Source: Bacteroidota bacterium (GTDB lineage Bacteria > Bacteroidota > Bacteroidia > Chitinophagales > Chitinophagaceae). Taken from it: a stretch of DNA of 15,309 bases. Below, piece by piece: positions 14,467-15,309 of the stretch (positions within the stretch are counted from its first letter, which is position 1; every line of letters begins with the position of its first letter). A model generated the notes under the pieces. The model was not told the DNA's origin, ran no database searches, and saw only the letters and a program-made list of their open reading frames with translations. The stretch is from the NCBI GenBank assembly GCA_947462495.1, contig CANHOY010000018.1, forward strand, positions 1 to 15,309, given 5' to 3'. The position numbers and the translations under genes are program-made.

Positions 14467-14865
14467 ATGAAACAGCACTTAGCACATATTGCAGTTGTAG
14501 TAAGAGATTATGATGAAGCCATTTCATTTTATACCAAAGTTTTAGGCTTTACATTGATCGAAGATACCGTATTATCCGAAACTAAAAGATGGGTGATGGT
14601 GCAACCTACTGGAGCAGAAAATGGTTGTATGTTATTGCTTGCAAAAGCAGCAACTCCTGAGCAAGAAAAATTTATTGGGTATCAAACAGGTGGACGTGTA
14701 TTTTTATTTTTGTATACCGATAACTTCGAAAGAGATTATCAAAATTATATTTCCAAGGGCATTGAATTTACCATTCCGCCACATAAAGAAGCATATGGGA
14801 CGGTTGCCGTTTTTAAGGATATTTATGGAAATTTATGGGACCTGATTGAGCCAAGTAAAAATTAA
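14467..14865 (+). CDS. VOC (glyoxalase/bleomycin-resistance fold) family protein
   Basis: A 132-residue vicinal-oxygen-chelate protein made of two beta-alpha-beta-beta-beta units. The first starts LAHIAVVVRDYDEAISFYTKVLGF (residues 5-28); the second is about 75-128, ending FKDIYGNLWDLIEP. His7 and Glu128 stand where the family commonly has its first and last metal ligands. The two central ligands are less clear, so metal binding is likely but not proven. The GNLWDLIE ending is very typical of glyoxalase-like enzymes of unknown substrate. Possible roles include lactoylglutathione lyase-type chemistry, dioxygenase or drug sequestration; none can be chosen. It is a single-gene unit, divergent from the HAD gene and convergent with the PaiB-type gene (33 bases between stops). 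Confidence 0.88.
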   Translation: MKQHLAHIAVVVRDYDEAISFYTKVLGFTLIEDTVLSETKRWVMVQPTGAENGCMLLLAKAATPEQEKFIGYQTGGRVFLFLYTDNFERDYQNYISKGIEFTIPPHKEAYGTVAVFKDIYGNLWDLIEPSKN

Positions 14866-14898
14866 ATATTTTATTGTTTCAAATTATTAATACCATTA

Positions 14899-15309
14899 CT
14901 AGGGTCGTTTCATTGCAGCAGCCATATGCTTACAAGCCGCATTCCCATTGCTTAATTCGTTTTTAATATTTTCATGAGAAACGTCATCTCTGTTTTGACT
15001 TAATTTAAAAACATGTTGCAAATCATCCACCAAAATTTCAAAAGAAACAATAGCTTTCATATTTTGCTCCATGTACTCGGGCGATAAATTTTTTACTTGA
15101 GTTGGACTATCTGGATCTTTTTCAAAATGCAAAGTAAGTGCTGTTAATAAATTTTTTAAATGCTTTTCATCTTTAATTTCTAATTTACCTTTTGCTTGAA
15201 CCGATTGATAATTCCAGGTGCTTCCCATATTTTTAGTGGTATACCAATTTGCACTCACAAAGGCAGATGGCCCTGAAAAAATGACCAACGCTTTATTATT
15301 ATTTTCAAA
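14899..15309 (-). CDS. PaiB-type FMN-binding protein (C-terminal part, truncated by window edge)
   Basis: The minus-strand frame is open from the right edge to a stop at 14899, giving 136 residues; the N-terminal third of a typical protein of about 200 residues lies outside the window. The frame runs past the TTG at 15288 (…NNKALVIFSGP), so that codon is internal, not a start. The segments VIFSGPSAFVSANWY, STWNYQSVQAKGKL, EYMEQNMKAIVSFEI and FKLSQNR are typical of the FMN-binding split-barrel PaiB family. B. subtilis PaiB is a negative regulator of sporulation and degradative-enzyme genes; many homologues are simply annotated as FMN-binding negative transcriptional regulators, with uncertain role. 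The C-terminal tail (GNAACKHMAAAMKRP) is basic. The call is made on motifs alone. Confidence 0.88.
   Translation of the reverse strand, partial: FENNNKALVIFSGPSAFVSANWYTTKNMGSTWNYQSVQAKGKLEIKDEKHLKNLLTALTLHFEKDPDSPTQVKNLSPEYMEQNMKAIVSFEILVDDLQHVFKLSQNRDDVSHENIKNELSNGNAACKHMAAAMKRP

Overview
The window looks like chromosomal core DNA from a Bacteroidota bacterium, most likely a Chitinophagaceae or other Sphingobacteriia-type lineage. This rests on AT-rich DNA, few Shine-Dalgarno sites, several exact matches to the Bacteroidota -7 promoter box TAnnTTTG, a very long IF-2 with a Gly/Arg-rich linker, a 615-residue PurF-type protein and a DUF4834-like small protein. No mobile element, CRISPR array, tRNA, rRNA or phage gene was seen, and no gene-free stretch exceeds about 170 bases.

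Layout, left to right. (1) The N-terminal 378 residues of a RecQ helicase, minus strand, cut by the left edge. (2) A divergent plus-strand set: arabinose-5-phosphate isomerase (kdsD), mannose-1-phosphate guanylyltransferase (manC) and a FabH-like ketoacyl synthase III. It links the Kdo precursor, GDP-mannose and an acyl-condensing enzyme, which suggests envelope polysaccharide or lipid synthesis. (3) A long minus-strand run, in transcription order rimP, nusA, infB, SurA-like periplasmic isomerase, pirin, PurF-like amidotransferase. rimP-nusA-infB is the widely conserved ribosome-maturation, transcription and translation-initiation operon. (4) A small membrane protein (DUF4834-like), plus strand, divergent from rimP, convergent with a YihX-like HAD phosphatase. 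(5) A VOC/glyoxalase-fold protein, plus strand. (6) The C-terminal 136 residues of a PaiB-type FMN-binding protein, minus strand, cut by the right edge.

The most interesting signals are regulatory. The rimP operon has a complete Bacteroidota promoter followed by a 10-bp stem and a U-rich tract ending five bases before the rimP AUG, which looks like an attenuator or start-codon control element. Two small genes carry the -7 box exactly four bases before their ATG, implying leaderless mRNAs. At the protein level, the SurA-like protein has two half-degenerate parvulin domains, the PurF-like protein lacks the usual C-terminal Fe-S cysteine pair, and IF-2 has repeat-built linkers. I did not find a clearly new multi-gene system; most of the window is ordinary core genome.
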